Positions 27,023 through 28,026 of a stretch of DNA of 28,026 bases are shown in pieces. A program made the translations under genes and the position numbers. The notes beneath the pieces are model-generated. The model was not told the DNA's origin and ran no database searches. It saw only the letters and a program-made list of their open reading frames with translations. The stretch is from Scleroderma bovista (taxonomy: Eukaryota > Basidiomycota > Agaricomycetes > Boletales > Sclerodermataceae). Location: the NCBI GenBank assembly GCA_037178675.1, contig JAYMGJ010000507.1:1-28026 (forward strand), read 5' to 3'. Every line of letters begins with the position of its first letter. Within the stretch, counting starts at the first letter, position 1.

Positions 27023-28026
27023 TCACAAGACCGCCATTCCAGAAGCATACCTGATAGTATGGGACGAAGGATCGACCTCTGGGGTGATTTCAACTCCGTT
27101 CTCCACGACTACGGATAGCCAAGGGATCTCATTTGCAATATGTAGGCCTGAAACACCAGGACCAATAAGCGTTTGATGTCATGTATGCTCGCTTGAAAGA
27201 GTTGGACTGACCAAGGCAAATTCTACAGTACACACGGCACAAAAAAAGCCTGTCAAGCAAGAGCAATACACCTTTTTGGGGCCTTACCGTCATCCAAATC
27301 CAAAGGCGATCGTGAAAGGATCAGTCTCTGGTTCTTTGCCTTCGCAAGCAAGGAACCGTTTGAGGTGAAACTCCATAGGGTTAGAATATACTCGAGGATC
27401 AGGCAGCATGAACCTGCAGAATGATGTGACGTCAAACTGACCCTGGGTGCTTTACCGAAATACCATACTAGATATTGGGTACCACAACAGTACCTTTCGG
27501 AATATGATATCCGTCGTGAATGTCATCTTCCGATACAAGATGAGGAAAACCTAAACCATACAAAGTTGAATGGGTGCGTAGATGCAAAAATATGTAGAAC
27601 TACACATTACCTAGAGGAGCGACGACATGCCAACGAAGGATTTCCTTCATGACATCTTCGACGAAAGGAAGGGACTCGCGGTCGGTGTATGTTTGGAGAC
27701 GATCAGTCCCTATCACGACATCGATCTCAGCTTGAGCCTTCTTCTGAGCTTCTGGAAAGAGTGTCATGGCCAAGAAGAATGCGTATATAGCCGAAACACT
27801 CTGACATACAGGATTTCGACAAACCACCAATCCAAACAAGTCATATAATAACACACCATCTGTTCCTTCACCCACTGATGCGGTTGATTGACCATTTATA
27901 AATCTCTGCGTTCCATTTGCGTGCCGTGGTCTTGAAGCCAGCACCGGGAAACCACTCGGGAACATACTGGACTGTGATAGGGTTCAGTATCTGCCACAGT
28001 TGCACGTAAACACGGCATACGGAATG
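27023..28026 (-). pseudogene. Cytochrome P450 pseudogene (Agaricomycete microsomal type), cut by the window edge
   Basis: C-terminal part of a class II fungal P450, read from 28026 leftward: VPEWFPGAGFKTTARKWNAE; MVNQPHQWVKEQM; SAIYAFFLAMTLFPEAQKKA; ESLPFVEDVMKEILRWHVVAP (K-helix with ExxR, EILR); FPHLVSEDDIHDGYHIPKG; LPDPRVYSNPMEF; and the late VENGVEITPEVDPSS. Lesions: a frameshift between EIYK and MVN (about 27890-27903); loss of the segment with the I-helix oxygen-activation motif (A/G)GxDT between QM and SAIYAFF; a Trp codon after PNI split by an intron (27468-27414) now reading TAG; TGA (27292-27290) directly after FGFG of the haem-binding loop; and no haem-ligand Cys, the likely position being Gly (27163-27161). 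Closest in style to the P450s annotated as O-methylsterigmatocystin oxidoreductase-like in mushrooms; subfamily not assignable. Confidence 0.87.

Noticed and set aside
27600..27965. 121-codon continuous minus-strand ORF starting MFPSGFPVLAS
   Set aside because: Its first half is out of frame with the P450 sequence and runs through an intron-like segment; only its second half is P450.

Overview
The window is nuclear DNA of a filamentous basidiomycete, most likely an Agaricomycete. The evidence is the many very short GT-AG introns (47-98 nt), clear fungal housekeeping genes (ribosomal stalk protein P0, trehalose-6-phosphate synthase, a vacuolar-type Ca2+-ATPase), Ty3/gypsy retroelements and a decayed cytochrome P450.

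Layout. (1) 1-6095 is a retroelement block, all on the minus strand. The left part (element B, 1-2462) has a stop-free 474-codon protease/reverse-transcriptase frame that runs off the window, preceded by a probable LTR. The right part (element A, 2463-6095) has a small 5' ORF, a gag with a CCHC zinc knuckle, a textbook -1 ribosomal frameshift signal, a decayed continuation of pol, and an LTR ending at 6095. B seems to have inserted into A. (2) 6379-9237 (minus) is a large intronless PPR-like gene, divergent from (3) RPP0 (9476-10578, four exons), followed in tandem by (4) TPS1 (10848-12933, five exons). TPS1 carries an apparent one-base frameshift in the middle of the catalytic domain. (5) 12934-19569 is 6.6 kb with no gene I can support. 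(6) 19570-24403 is a ten-exon P2B Ca2+-ATPase of the PMC1 type. (7) 25465-25800 and 26210-26562 (minus) are two tandem two-exon genes for small serine-palmitoyltransferase activator subunits, sharing an intron at the same position and phase. (8) 27023 to the window end (minus) is a P450 pseudogene with several independent lesions.

How it fits together. The intact genes are mostly housekeeping: translation (P0), stress carbohydrate (trehalose) metabolism, Ca2+ sequestration and sphingolipid synthesis. The retroelements on the left and the P450 relic on the right mark accessory, decaying edges. The most noteworthy points are the tandem SPT-subunit genes next to the Ca2+ pump, the complete -1 frameshift signal in element A, and the TPS1 frameshift, which needs re-sequencing. 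Splice sites were inferred by eye from reading-frame continuity and family conservation; no alignment or search was run.
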